Part shown: one piece after another, positions 47,014 to 58,204 of the stretch | How the letters are laid out: the number at the start of each line of letters is the position of its first letter | Numbering within the stretch: the first letter of the stretch is position 1 | Assembly (NCBI RefSeq): GCF_030253575.1 | Contig: NC_080558.1 | Coordinates: 20,335,611 to 20,399,610, forward strand | Length of the DNA: 64,000 bases | From: Rhododendron vialii | Lineage: Eukaryota > Streptophyta > Magnoliopsida > Ericales > Ericaceae | Reading direction: 5' to 3' | The notes under the pieces: model-generated | What the model was told of the DNA's origin: nothing | Database searches by the model: none | The model's input: the letters and a program-made list of their open reading frames with translations, nothing else | Position numbers and translations under genes: made by a program

Positions 47014-49822
47014 TCAACCTCTGGCCCTACCCCTACCCCTACCCCTACCCTTACCTCTACCCCCACCTCTACCCCTTGTAGCATCAACGACCTTCTCGTG
47101 GTTAGTGCCCCCATGCTTCTTGTGAAGATGTCCTCCAGTACCACAACGCGGAGGCCTAGAGACACGCGTAGTCCTACGCGGCCCATCTGGGGTAACATGA
47201 CCTCCACCTTCCATGTCAACTTCCTCCTCCTCCTCCACCTCCTCTCCCCCCTCCTCCTCTGGTGTCTCCTCGGACTGAATTACTGTCTCTGTAAGCTGTG
47301 TGACTTGACCTAGTGAACTCCCATGCTGCGACTCTACCATCATTTTCCTCTTCAAAAGCGACCTACACTCAGAAATGGTCTCTCCACCACCAACAGTGGA
47401 TATCTGCATGTTGGCCCAATCAAAGTCAGAAGGAGTTTGCAATTGTGAACCCCCTGCCCCTGCCGTTGGTGAGTAGTTAAGTAATGGACTCATCGAGACC
47501 CCATCCATATTTAATACAGCTGAACTGAAAGGAGTGGAAAGCTCAGAAGGGTGCACTGGTCCTCCTGAACTACTTGTTGCAATGGGTTCCTCGAATTGGT
47601 ATTCTGCGTGAGTATCTTTGGGAGGACCCTGAGGCTGGTGCTGCGGTAGAGGCTGGTTCTGTTGGTGGACCCCTGCTTCTGCTTGTAAATGGGGGTTCAT
47701 ATGGTAAAAGTCCTCATCAAATTCCTCCTGTACTTGTGGATCCCATATCTTATGCTCAGGAGCTATCTTTCGGAATAACTTCTCTTGGAATTTCAAGCAC
47801 TCGACTCCTTTCTGTGCCATTGCCTGAACCGTCTCAGCAGAGAGGTTTGGCATAGAAAGCCTCTCAAACAATTGCATCTGCATTACAATGTATTTTAAAA
47901 AAAAGTTACATACATGAAAGTAAATGGAAGATTAAAAAGAGTAATATCATCATATATATTACCGCTATGTTTTTAGCTGCACCCATCTTACTAACAAAAC
48001 GTAAGGTAATCCTTTCGTACCAATCTAGGTACGGGTCGTTAGCGGGGTAGACAAGCATGTCAGGATTGGTAATGTTTACAATACTGTTGGCCCTATCATT
48101 CCACAAACGTATCGGCTTGCTCCAATTCTTCACACCATTCCTAAGATCCATACCGTGAAACTCCCCTAGAGACTTAGAGGGGGGGGGGGATGGTTTGTCT
48201 CCCTCCAAACTGAAGCAACACCCGCTCTGGCTGGTGCTGCTCAACATGAGAGAACTGAATGAGTGGGACACTTGCCATCCAAACACCTCTTCCAGCACTA
48301 CAAAATCTTGGCAAAGATTGGATCAAGTCCTCAGTGTACGGCTGCCACACCACCTAAGAAAGAAATTTTTTTAAAAAAACATAAGAAACTAAATCATAAG
48401 CACTCCTTCCGTCCTAAATTGTTGGTATGATGTGAAAAGAGGGGTAATTTTTGGCTCCAAAATCAGATATGTTCGTGCATATTTTGTAAATGACGATGAG
48501 TTAAAGAACTAATTAAGAACTCTAATTTGGTTTCAGATTTTTGTACAAATTGTAAACAAAATTACTTTTATTTATGATCCACAAATCACAAGTTTTTTCG
48601 TAAAGGACCAACAATTGGTGAGAAATTAACGGACAGTAACATAAACAATAACCTCGTCTGGCCTCTGCACGTCTAAAGAGAACCGGTAATGTCCAACAAC
48701 ATGGGTCGGCAAATTCGGTGAGTGAAATTCATCGTCCCACCTACACAATTACAAAATTAATATATCAATGGCCTCAAATGATACCAAGCAACATTAATAT
48801 ATTAGTGAAGAATAAGCATTTCAATACAAAATGTAAATGACATCTTTACTTAAGAAACCGTACCGTCCACTAAGAGGAGAATCACGACGAATGACCCGCT
48901 TCCCATTACGTGCGGGGGCAAGGAAAGGAAAGCGCTCCCATCCCCAAACTTGCAAGAGTATGAACATCCCCCCCAAGTCTTTTGATCCAACAGTAGAGCC
49001 AAAGTCTAGGTAATGGTAAAGGGTGGCTAGGCAAGCGCTCCCCCAACTGTAAGTACCAGCAAGTTGAAGGTCATCAAGCAAAGACAAGAAGTATAGGTGG
49101 ACATGGGAACTAGATTGGTCCGGCAAAACTATGCCACCTATAAGTTGTAGAATGTAACCCCGAGCTTTCCTCAATACCGTGACTTCGTCATCTCCCTCCT
49201 CGACCTTTCCGTTAAAGTTATCACGCAACCATTTCAAACTAACCTTAAACCCACTCATAACTTCTCCCGGTGGATCCAACCCTAGTAGACGTTCGCATAA
49301 TTCTTTTTTCTTATCTTTGTCAAATCTTGAGTCCCCAGTAACCGGTCTACCATCAACTGCGAGACCGGTAATTATTTCCACATCCTGTAGGGTTACAGTG
49401 GACTCGCCTGAACGCAAATGGAATGTGTGAGTCTCTGGCCGCCAACGCTCAATGAGTGCGGTGATGAAAGCACGGTCCAAAGTTATAAACGGCATCTCCA
49501 AAATTCCACCAAAACCAGCTTGGTATATTAACTCAACAATGCGGGGTGAAGGCCGCTCCAATAGTTGTAAATTGTTATCATTGCGACGACATATCAACGT
49601 GGCATTTTCAACTTTAGAATCCCCCTGAATAACATTGTAACATATGCTTTACTTTTACGAATACTTCAAATTCATTACAACAAATTCATGTTATAAGACA
49701 TAGTAAGTTTTAAGATAATGACTTCTTACATAGCCTTCCCATACAGCACGAGAATGGTGCTGTTTCTGTAGCACAAGTATGGAGCCGTCAGTAGGCCCCG
49801 GATCAATACTAGCGCCATCCAT
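47014..49822 (-). pseudogene. Plant mobile domain (PMD) gene of MULE-2, frameshifted at C11
   Basis: PMD proteins, related to the MAIN/MAIL family, occur both as host genes and in plant transposons; their role in transposons is not settled. Exons (minus): 49822-49730, 49624-48864, 48740-48653, 48353-47963, 47877-47014. All junction phases fit. The PMD core has TVTLQDVEIITGLAVDGRPV, WLRDNF, a WGSACLATLYHYLDFGS segment, GRWDDEF, VWQPY and LHG-like FHGMDLRNG. The last exon adds an acidic stretch (EEEGGEEVEEEEEVDMEGG), a CGTGGHLHKKHGG motif and a GRGRGRGR tail ending at TGA (47014). Exon 4 is 391 bp where 390 are needed: a C11 run (48181-48191 region) carries one extra C, shifting frame and giving an early stop. 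No other lesion was found. Confidence 0.82.
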
Positions 49823-50632
49823 GATATAACCTGCAAGTACGAAAATTATTATCATAAGTCCAGCCATGAAAAATATGCAGTAAATCTTCATTACTAAGTA
49901 TAGCCTTCATCTATACAAAAGTCAGGCCATGAAGAATATTACTGAAACCACTATGCCAGCCTAATAAAATGTAAACGCACTAACAGATATGGATTCAAAG
50001 CCAATGGAAAGTACAACGGTGATTTATGAACTTTAGTTTTGGACTCAACTTGCCTTGTTTTGTCTTGTTTGATATTAATTCTTAATAGAAAGCAAACAAA
50101 CAATTTTCCAGTCATGACAAAGACAAGCAAAACTTCCAAAGAGGAATCCTAACAAAGCTACCTACGTTAGCAACCTCATCACACATGATCACAAAAAATT
50201 TCTAGGTTCAACATAAATATTTTCTCACACTCACATGATATAATTGTGTCACTACTAGCCTCATTTTACACCTAGAAAACAAACTTTTCTTAGGGTTAGC
50301 CAAAAGTTCTCTCACCCATGGGAGAGGTAAATGAAGCTTTTATGCCAAGAAGTGAGGGTATTGACATTATGGAAGGAGGGAGCCGCACACAACCATCGAT
50401 CTTGATGGCTTAGTTTAGTAGTCTTCGTAGGACTGACGCTGGGAAAAGACTCCAGATAGGCGGGCCTCCGATTACAAGGAAGATCGAATTCCTTACTTTT
50501 AGGGGTGCGGGCCTACGAAGAATCAAAGAGGGATGTTTTGGGCATTGTCAAAATCAGGGTTCAGGTCGGCCCTGCATTGACGAAACACATCTACCAATAG
50601 TGGCGGCTTCAGGAATTTTTTTAAGGGTGTTC
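49823..50632. other. Upstream of the PMD gene
   Basis: Presumed promoter and 5' leader of the PMD gene. No coding frame or motif was supported. Confidence 0.3.
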
Positions 50633-50641
50633 AACAAGAAT

Positions 50642-51027
50642 CAATGGCGGAACTATGTTGGGGCTTGGCCCCTCGACCCCGATACCCTGAGCTCTCGAGT
50701 TTTGAAATTTTTTTATTCTGTATATACCTGATTTTTAATATTATTGATAATTATTCGCATGTAGCTACTTATTATCTTAATAATTTTGATTTGATAAAAA
50801 AACCAATTCTTATACATTTTCATTTCTTTCATAAATAAAAAATAAGCACGTAACATTTTAGTAGTCTGACGAAAGAAATACAAAATGATTGGTATACTTC
50901 AACTGCATTAAGTTAGAATCATTTCAATGTATTGGAAAAAAAAACTTTTATGATATACGTTCCGATAAAAAAAATATATGTCCACTAAACCGGCCCTCCC
51001 GAGTTCACAATTCTTGCTCCGCCACTA
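50642..51027. mobile_element. Small TIR element (MITE), hAT-like
   Basis: The left end CAATGGCGGAACTATG and the right end, reverse-complemented TAGTGGCGGAGCAAGA, share TGGCGGA. The flanks read ACAAGAAT (50634-50641) and ACAAGAAC (51028-51035), a plausible 8-bp duplication with one mismatch. It is 386 bp with no coding frame, nested within MULE-2. Confidence 0.55.
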
Positions 51028-51600
51028 ACAAGAACTTAATTTTTTTGACCATACAAGAAAAAAACATATACAGAAAAGGCTTAAATATACTGAAATTGAT
51101 GTTTTGCCTAAAATATATGAAAGGGCATACTCTATATGAAAAGGCTTAAATATACTGAAATTTCACAATATGATAGATTTTTTTGGAGTTCAAAGTGGCG
51201 TACAAGTACAGGGGGGTTTCCTTTCATTGGTTTTAGGCTTTTGAATGTGCATTGTCTTTCGTCCTTGGTCTTTCTTTTGTATGTTGGTGGCATCCCTTAA
51301 TGCCTTTTCTATGAATTTACTAAAAGACGAGCGGTCAGGTCGGTTGTCCGATTAAATTTTTCATCCCCCCTTAGAAGCATATTTGACATTTCCTAAACAC
51401 AAGCACTTTTAAAGTTACTTCTTGAACTCTAGTTTTCAGATCATGCATTCAAAACACGACTTTGGCTTGAAGAAAAGACCTCAAAACGATTTTTGCTTAA
51501 ATTCGTTAATTCTATTTCTCAGATATGGGCGGAAACTTTCTTCTCTTGTGGCTGATCTATATTGGCTCCCATAGTCGGATTCTTGGCATATGTACGTATA
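51028..51600. other. Non-coding MULE-2 internal sequence
   Basis: AT-rich, with a short direct repeat (AAAAGGCTTAAATATACTGA at about 51075 and 51139). No gene. Confidence 0.35.
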
Positions 51601-51614
51601 TACATACATACATA

Positions 51615-51677
51615 CGGAGAGAGAGAGAGAGAGAAAGATACATACGTATTTACATACATACCTACGGGGAGAGAGAG

Positions 51678-51723
<46 letters not shown>
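51615..51723. repeat. Paired (GA)n microsatellites
   Basis: Two GA tracts (about 51617-51636 and 51669-51723) separated by ATACATACGTATTTACATAC-type sequence, which also precedes the first tract. This looks like a small duplication of a TACATAC-GA unit, just inside the right terminus of MULE-2. Confidence 0.85.
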
Positions 51724-51726
<3 letters not shown>

Positions 51727-51899
51727 CTTACAGTGAGAGGGAGGAGAGAATGACGAACGGCGACGGAGATCGGAGAGAACGGCGAACGGCGAACGGCAGT
51801 GAACGTAGAGTACAGCAATCTACGATCGCAAGAATGGAGAGGGAGAGGAAAGACAGTACAGCGTATGCGAGACGCATACACTTCTGCAATTTGATTTTA

Positions 51900-52119
51900 A
51901 ACCCTAACGCATATGGAATGTGCATCATGCATATTGGGTATGCGTGATACACGGAGGATATCCAGCTGGCCCGGCTCGTATATGCCAGCGCGGATAATGC
52001 ACATCTGATATGCGTGATGCACATGGAATGTGCGTTTTAAACTATTTTTAAAAATAGTTTGAAAAAAGGTATATTTTGACAAATAGTTATTTGGAAAAGA
52101 ATAAATCGATAAAAAACTC
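51900..52119 (-). repeat. Right terminal inverted repeat of MULE-2
   Basis: Reverse complement of the left terminus with about 15% divergence, including the GCGGATAATGCACAT and TATCCAGCTGG landmarks. The divergence between arms suggests an old insertion. Confidence 0.85.
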
Positions 52120-52344
52120 GAGAGAGAGTCGAGAGAGGGAGACGGGGGAGCGTGAGGTTTGGGGCTAGGGTAAACGTTCAAATTTTCAAATCAAATCAAA
52201 ATTTTACCAAAATTCCATTTAGGATAGCCCTTGGATGGATTAGGTATTTACAGGCTGCCATTGCAGAATGGAGGGTCTAGATTTATGCATGATATAATTC
52301 TGAACTGTTGATTGTCTTTTGGATTCAAAACTAGTCCTATCTTA

Positions 52345-54475
52345 TTATATACTAGTAGATGTCCGTGTTTGAAGACACGGCTTGAACGATTCAAACAAAT
52401 ATTGTACATTCAACCAAATATATCAATCTCTACCCAATGAATTCAACTTTGCGAAAAATAATAACCCAAACAAATTTATTGACCTGTTTAACTTGAATCA
52501 GAAAGTGAAGAGCAAATAATTTTTCAATTTCTAACTTCTGTATGCACAAACTCAAATGCATAAAACTTTGATAAAATAAAAAATACCATCCAAACATCAA
52601 TGCAAACAAAAATCTGTATTGATTTTGGGTAGGTAAAAAATCAATAATAATAAAATGACAAAAATATATGATTGTATACCATTTTTCTTGCCTACGATGT
52701 GTCCCCAGAAAGCGATTATGATTAGGGCAATCCAAATATTGATATATGTCAATAGATAATAGAGAAAGCCTGTTCCCAGTTAACAAAAGCTTGTACCAAA
52801 TTAAGATTAGGCAAAAATCAAATTAAGATTAGGGAAAAATCACACATCGCGTGAGCAAACATTACAATAGATTAAATTCATGTCATTACCTTGGTTGATG
52901 TTTGGTGTGTCCAGAAGCACCTTAGCAAATCTGTAAACGACGTCTAAAATCACAGAAATCCATGAATTTTTTTTGGATACGTAAGAAAGTAAAATCATAG
53001 AAAAGTTATGGAAATCACATTCACTTTGGTTGCACATGATCTCCCCGTTGAATGCCTCTAAGAACAAACTAACCATCTCTCTATTAGAAATTCCATAAAT
53101 CAAGAATGAAATGATTAGCTGTAAATCTTCTTTTTTTAAAAGTTTCTTATAAGTGAGCCTATCCGTTAAACAATTTTTGATCAGTGGATACCTATATATA
53201 TATGGAGATTATGAGATCAATCACAAAATTACCTTACTTGAAAGAGACCAACTAAGACGCATAGAACAAACCCGAACGCATAAATCTTGATCAAATCAAA
53301 AAACACTGATGTACCAATAGTTTGAGTAATGTATGAATAGACATTTTTGTTCAATTGTATTACTGATTATCCCATTTGGGAATCTCATAAGACCCGTGCT
53401 ATGCACAATTTTGATAACGGCAAATAACTTGAAAGTCGTAGAATTTCATAACCAAATGGATAGAAAAAAAGTAAAATCATTATGTGAGGGCAATCATGAT
53501 TAAACTTTTACCATATTCTGATTTATTATGAGGGTAAAAAAAAAAACTTCTTCATTCAATCCTATAGAATGAACTTCTTCATTACCAATGCACTTTTGGA
53601 TTGCTCGAATTGAAACCCTCTCCCTCTTTGTATGTTCTCAAAAAAAAAAAAGATTCAAACATTATATTCAGTACAGCTGTCACTCCAATTTGAACCGAGC
53701 GTAATCAAAATTTTTTGGAGTTGAACTTAACAAATTGAACTGGGAAAAAAAAAATGAAGAACTGGAAAAAAACGAAGTAAAGAGCCATACCTATGGTGAG
53801 AGAATTGGAGAGAGGGCGATAGTAAGGGAGATGAAAAAGAGAACTGAAAAGAAAACGTTTAGGGAGAGAGAGAGAAAGAGAAACGATTAGGGAGAGAGAG
53901 GGAGATAAAAAAAAATGAAGAATTGGAAAAAAATGAAGTAAAAAGGCATACCTGTGGTGAGAGAATTGGAGAGAGGGCGAGAGTCAGGGAGAAACGTTTA
54001 GGGAGAGAGAGAGAAAGAGAAATGATTAGGGAGAGAGAGGGAGATGAATTTGTTTCACCCAATTTGTATTTCCATTATAGCACTCACCCAATCAATGGGA
54101 AATTCATAAATCACCCATTTGTATTTCGGAAATACTCACTCAATCAACGACAAGTCTTTACAATCAAGTCTTTAATTACACCGAAATCAACTACAATCGG
54201 CAATTTCGACAATTTTGGAAATCATTACAATCAACTACAATCGGGAATTTTGGAAATTTCGGAAATCATCACAATCGGCAATAGGTAAATTGGATAGAAA
54301 AAAAGTATGTCATTACAATCGAAAATAATTACAATAGGCAATCGGATCTTTAAGACAATCAACGGCAAGTCGTAATTTAACCGAGGGATAAATTAATTTT
54401 TTTTTTTTTACCCTCACAACAAATCAAGATATCAGGATTTGGTAGAAAACTTTCTTGTCATATTATATAGATTTC
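52345..54475. other. Repeat-rich stretch of unknown class, no gene
   Basis: It begins TATATACTAGTAGATGTCCG and ends near CATATTATATAGATTTC. 52360-52540 resembles 36990-37170. No coding frame was supported. It may be one or more non-autonomous elements, but ends and target-site duplications could not be fixed. Confidence 0.35.
53745..54045. repeat. Two-copy tandem repeat of about 160 bp, GA-rich
   Basis: The block containing ATACCTATGGTGAGAGAATT, GGAGAGAGGGCGA and a GAGAGAGAGAAAGAGAAA tract occurs twice head-to-tail. Confidence 0.8.
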
Positions 54476-54799
54476 ATTATTTTTGTTTCAAATTTTGGCT
54501 GATTATAGCATTAGGATTAGTCATTAATTTCCGGAATATTATTAGTCAATAAAAAAAGAGTTAAGATTAGGATTAGGATTAGTTAATAAAAGAAAGACAT
54601 GATTGAATTAATTTCTGGAATATAGCATTAGGATTAGGATTATACAATATTGGCTGATTAAACAATCATGCCTTTCCTGAAAATTGGCTGATTATACAAT
54701 TAGCATTAGGATTATACAATCATGCCTTTCCGGAATATACAATTTTGGCGGATTATTGCAGTATACATAATTTGGAAGTTTGGAAAACATTTACATTAT

Positions 54800-55015
54800 T
54801 GTAGATTTATACATTAGGAAATATTCATTCGATCCGACGGCTACAAAGTTAATAGGAAGTATGATCGAACGGTAGTAAAGGGTGCTCTGTTTGTATGAAT
54901 AGACATTGTAGATTTTATACATTAGGAAATATTCATTCGATCCGATGGCTACAAAGTTAATAGGAAGTAAGATCGAACGGTTGTAGAGGGTGCTCTATTT
55001 GTATGAATAGACATT
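54800..55015. repeat. Two-copy tandem repeat of about 107 bp
   Basis: The segment running from GTAGATTTATACATTAGGAA through GATCGAACGGT to GTATGAATAGACAT is repeated with about 95% identity, just before the left edge of the MULE-3 homology. Confidence 0.85.
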
Positions 55016-55342
55016 TTAATAGAAAACCGTCCTGTTTTATAATATAGATATATATAATAATATATACATCAACAATCATTGAAGTAACGAAATGGATCGA
55101 TGATTTCATTCAGAAAAAAAAAACAAGAAAATGGAGAGAGTTCTCGTAGATGTATCAATGTTGATGAATGGGACATGCATTTTTTTGGCTCCCAAAGAGT
55201 GGAGAGAGTTCTCACAACAAATGGAGTTATTGAACGACCAGTGGAATATAACAGGGAATACGTTGCACCTGCACCCCCCTTAGTTGATGAAGTTGCACCT
55301 GCACCCCCAATTGGTGATCAAATTAACAACTCTCATCTTTGA

Positions 55343-55657
55343 TTGCGAAGAGATATTGGGGGTGGGGACAATGATGTTGAACCGCATGCTCGGCTTTCCC
55401 CTCTGGACTCTTGGCTTGCCGAGCACAAAGAAAAGTGTCATCATGATTTGCCTGTACCATATATGAGAGGGTACCACGGGGTGATATCGCGCAATGCATT
55501 TCGTGTGGTTCCGCGAACTGGTACGCAACCAACGGCTGGGGTCAATCCACGTGCTAACCAATGCTCCCTCCCAGGGTTGGATTATAACCTTGGTATGTTA
55601 AACAGGCAAGGGAAACGAGAATTTATCTTGCCGATGCTACAGTATGATCTGGCTTAA
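55343..55657 (+). CDS. Unrecognised open frame in the MULE-3 cassette (104 codons)
   Basis: The frame contains SPLDSWLAEHKEKCHHDLPV and a basic middle part, ending QYDLA-stop. Composition is protein-like and the frame may continue upstream of its first Met. I do not recognise the family. After its stop the same frame becomes open again (55688-55870: DLINWPNMFVEHNRMEAKCR and onward), which suggests an older, longer protein now interrupted. Confidence 0.35.
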   Translation: MRRDIGGGDNDVEPHARLSPLDSWLAEHKEKCHHDLPVPYMRGYHGVISRNAFRVVPRTGTQPTAGVNPRANQCSLPGLDYNLGMLNRQGKREFILPMLQYDLA

Positions 55658-55764
55658 GATACTTGTTTCAAATTAGATTGGAACTAAACTCCGTTTGTTG
55701 GTGAAGCCGCTGATTTAATTAACTGGCCAAACATGTTTGTAGAGCACAATCGTATGGAGGCAAA

Positions 55765-56037
55765 ATGTCGATCCTACCTGCAAAAGGTGCCCAAAGCACG
55801 GTCAACGAAGATGATAGCCAGGAGAAGGCAATTATGTTACATAACGATGTTTGCCAAAGGCTGCAGGTGGAGATTAATGCAATGTCCCAATGGGTTATGC
55901 GACAAGGAATGATAGCCACTGCAATTAGGGATGGTGAACGGGATGGCTATGACCCATGGGATTTGATTAACAATATTAAAACGGATCCACAGTACGTAGC
56001 CGATCCTAAACTTTCTGATTATTCTGATGATGAATAA
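55765..56037 (+). CDS. Small acidic-tailed ORF A of the MULE-3 cassette (90 codons)
   Basis: Predicted helical and hydrophilic (VCQRLQVEINAMSQWVMRQG), ending DPKLSDYSDDE. Not recognised. The acidic SDYSDDE tail resembles the ends of two neighbouring frames (SDYDMSDEEV at ~57167 and ELSDEEDM at 57385). Absent from MULE-2. Confidence 0.4.
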   Translation: MSILPAKGAQSTVNEDDSQEKAIMLHNDVCQRLQVEINAMSQWVMRQGMIATAIRDGERDGYDPWDLINNIKTDPQYVADPKLSDYSDDE

Positions 56038-56228
56038 ACAAAATGTATTGGTTGACGAAGGGTTTATGTTATTGAATGAAACTTTCAATTGGATGTTAAT
56101 GTGAAGATGTCTGCTTTAATATATTTCATTGTTTAGTGTGAACAATTTCTTATTAAATTTTTGTTTATTCATAAAAAATTTTTATCCGCTTTATTCATAA
56201 AATTAGACTTGACAAATCTTTCGTGTCC

Positions 56229-56690
56229 AATGAATCTACTTGTGACTGAGAAGCAATTATTCGATTTATTTGACTTGTCACTGAAAAGTACTGACTCGGC
56301 CTCATAATAATGCATATGACATGTGCGTTACAGTCATATTTTCACATAAAGAAATCTGTTGGTGACTTAAAAGCATTTATGATCGATTTGACTTGTCACT
56401 GAAAAGCCCTAACTAACTCGACCTAATGATAACACATATGACATGTGCGTTACTAATATTTTTACCAAAAAAAATCTGCTTGTGACTGAATACTATTTAT
56501 GTCTGATTTGTCTTGTCACTGAAAAGCACTGACTCGCCCTAATGATAACGCATATGACATGTGCGTTATAGTCCTACTTTTATAGAAAGAAATTTGTTGG
56601 TGACTGAAAAGCATTTATGGTCGATTTGAATTGTTTCTGAAAATTACTTACTCGATATAATGGTAACGCCTACTACATGTGCATTTCCTT
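56229..56690. repeat. Tandem repeat of about 120 bp, four copies
   Basis: Each unit has GACTTGTCACTGAAAAG, then a TCG-CCTAATGATAA word, then GCATATGACATGTGCGTTA, spaced 116-122 bp apart (56312, 56434, 56550). The last unit is degenerate. The CATATGACATGTGCG word resembles the element's terminal repeat motifs. Confidence 0.85.
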
Positions 56691-56754
56691 GAGGTGAATA
56701 AGTTTATGTGCATGTAGGTGATATAATTATCTAACCATTCCGGTTAAGTCATAT

Positions 56755-57167
56755 GGCCGATGATAGTTTTGGTTCTCGTTGGATATTTGCCTCATTTAGA
56801 AATCAATACTGGAGAGAGACGTTCCAGTCCTAAAGACTACTACGTTGGTCTCCGATAGGAGTGGGCTTTTAGGTTGGAAGAGCAAGAGGGATTGTACAAT
56901 TACCTCCAGGAACTTTCTTCACCGGTACCCCATCGCCAAGTAATACAAATGCGACGCGAGAATAGGCTTGATTATGAATGAGCGCTAAAAAGAATAAGGA
57001 GAAAGAATAATAGAATGTTATTGCGCAGATGTCGGTACTGCATGCTTCAGCTTGCAAGGGAGGTAGTCGAGGCAAGCGGAAGGGAACTTATGGCATGTGA
57101 GCACTCAAATGTGTTGGCAAATAACAAGTATCTCTCAGATTATGACATGTCTGATGAGGAAGTTTAG
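56755..57167 (+). pseudogene. Acidic-tailed ORF B of the MULE-3 cassette, interrupted
   Basis: Begins ATGGCCGATGATAGTTTTGG (MADDSFGSRWIFASF), then shifts frame near 56825. The following frame reads WAFRLEEQEGLYNYLQELSS, with a TGA near 56978, then a basic Cys-containing stretch (NNRMLLRRCRYCMLQLAREV) and ends KYLSDYDMSDEEV-stop at 57167. Interruptions: one frameshift, TAG near 56860 and TGA near 56978. Family not recognised. Confidence 0.45.
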
Positions 57168-57384
57168 TTTATGAATTGTAGTTTAGTAATTAAACAACTG
57201 TGTCTTGTTTAGTTATGTATGTTTAAATTTGACTTTTATGTTCATTATTTTAATTTTCATGAAGAAGTTCTTGTATTTTCTGTGATTGAATGGAAAAAAA
57301 TTCATGATTTCGGGTGCAAACTATATTTATTGAATTTATTGAACAACCATACAAAAGTAGAAATTAAAATTGCACTTTCCTAAA

Positions 57385-57825
57385 TTACATATCTTCTTCA
57401 TCCGAAAGTTCGACATCGAATTTCAGTTCTTCTTCATTGCTCCAAGATAGGTACCTCTGCACGTTTTCAAAGAACCCCTCCGATGCACATTGAGCTGCTT
57501 CATTTGCTAGTGTCAATCTCTTAATATGCATACTCATTCGATTGCATTCCTCATGCATGCGGTTAATAGCTTTGAGCAACAGTTCATGGGTATATGTCGG
57601 CATGCTAATTACCAACGGCCTCGGGATTCTTGCATTACAAGTGCGACAATCTTCCAGTAGGATAGGTAAGCGCGTTAGCCAGTATGCCCACTCCGCTTGC
57701 ATGGTATTTACGCAATGCGTAGACCAACAAAGAAGGGGATTCAAAGGATAATCGAATTGATCTATTTCATCCACCCACGACCTACCCATTGCTTTGTAGA
57801 TGTCCCTGACAGTATAAGAAGTCAT
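57385..57825 (-). CDS. Acidic-tailed ORF C of the MULE-3 cassette (146 codons)
   Basis: An uninterrupted minus-strand frame starting ATG at 57825 (MTSYTVRDIYKAMGRSWVDE). It has a Cys/His-bearing middle (LLCWSTHCVNTMQAEW, ILLEDCRTCNAR), a helical segment and the acidic end DVELSDEEDM. It lies just upstream of the MULE-3 left edge relative to mudrA and is oriented like mudrA. Not recognised; the open frame over 146 codons in an otherwise decayed element makes it a real candidate gene. Confidence 0.5.
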   Translation of the reverse strand: MTSYTVRDIYKAMGRSWVDEIDQFDYPLNPLLCWSTHCVNTMQAEWAYWLTRLPILLEDCRTCNARIPRPLVISMPTYTHELLLKAINRMHEECNRMSMHIKRLTLANEAAQCASEGFFENVQRYLSWSNEEELKFDVELSDEEDM

Positions 57826-58204
57826 TTTGGACTCTAATGATTTTCGTAGAACATGCTAAAACTATAAATAGAAGGATATGGTTATACGAGAACGCATATA
57901 TAAAAGGTGTTAATCATGTAATTGTTTTTTTAAGATTGATGTGACAACATGGCCAAGAGGCAAGTGTTAATTAACTGTTTTTCATATGTTTGTTATGTAT
58001 TTATTGGAATAATTAGTATTATTTTTAATAGGCATAGAAAACATATAATTGTTGGCAACAATTAGACAAGTAAACTATAATGTGACCACAATCATGTATT
58101 ACAAACATAATCGATAGTTACAAACTACAAATTTAAAAACAAAGATTTCAAATTAAAACAAGTACAAGATAACATGACTCCATACATACGTAAATATCTT
58201 ACTA

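Larger units (their letters stand above)
41001..52119. mobile_element. MULE-2: 11.1-kb Mutator-like element with mudrA and PMD genes
   Basis: The terminal inverted repeats are about 220 bp and ~85% identical by eye: left 41001-41225 (starting GAGTTTTTTGTCGATTTATG) and right 51900-52119 (ending CGATAAAAAACTC). The exact 10-bp direct repeat GAGAGAGAGT flanks it (40991-41000 and 52120-52129). Both genes are on the minus strand, mudrA at 41844-44494 and the plant-mobile-domain gene at 47014-49822. Pairing of mudrA with PMD-encoding genes in one MULE is known in plants. Both genes carry lesions, so the element is not autonomous now. Compared with the partial copy after 55 kb it lacks a 2.6-kb cassette near its left end and has an extra ~1.5 kb at about 45.0-46.5 kb. 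Confidence 0.85.

Noticed and set aside
51519..52181. Several frames of 60-140 codons
   Set aside because: They read through GA microsatellites and the right terminal repeat of MULE-2.
52345..54475. Helitron
   Set aside because: No 5' TC start with a matching 3' hairpin plus CTRR end could be shown, and there is no A|T target evidence.
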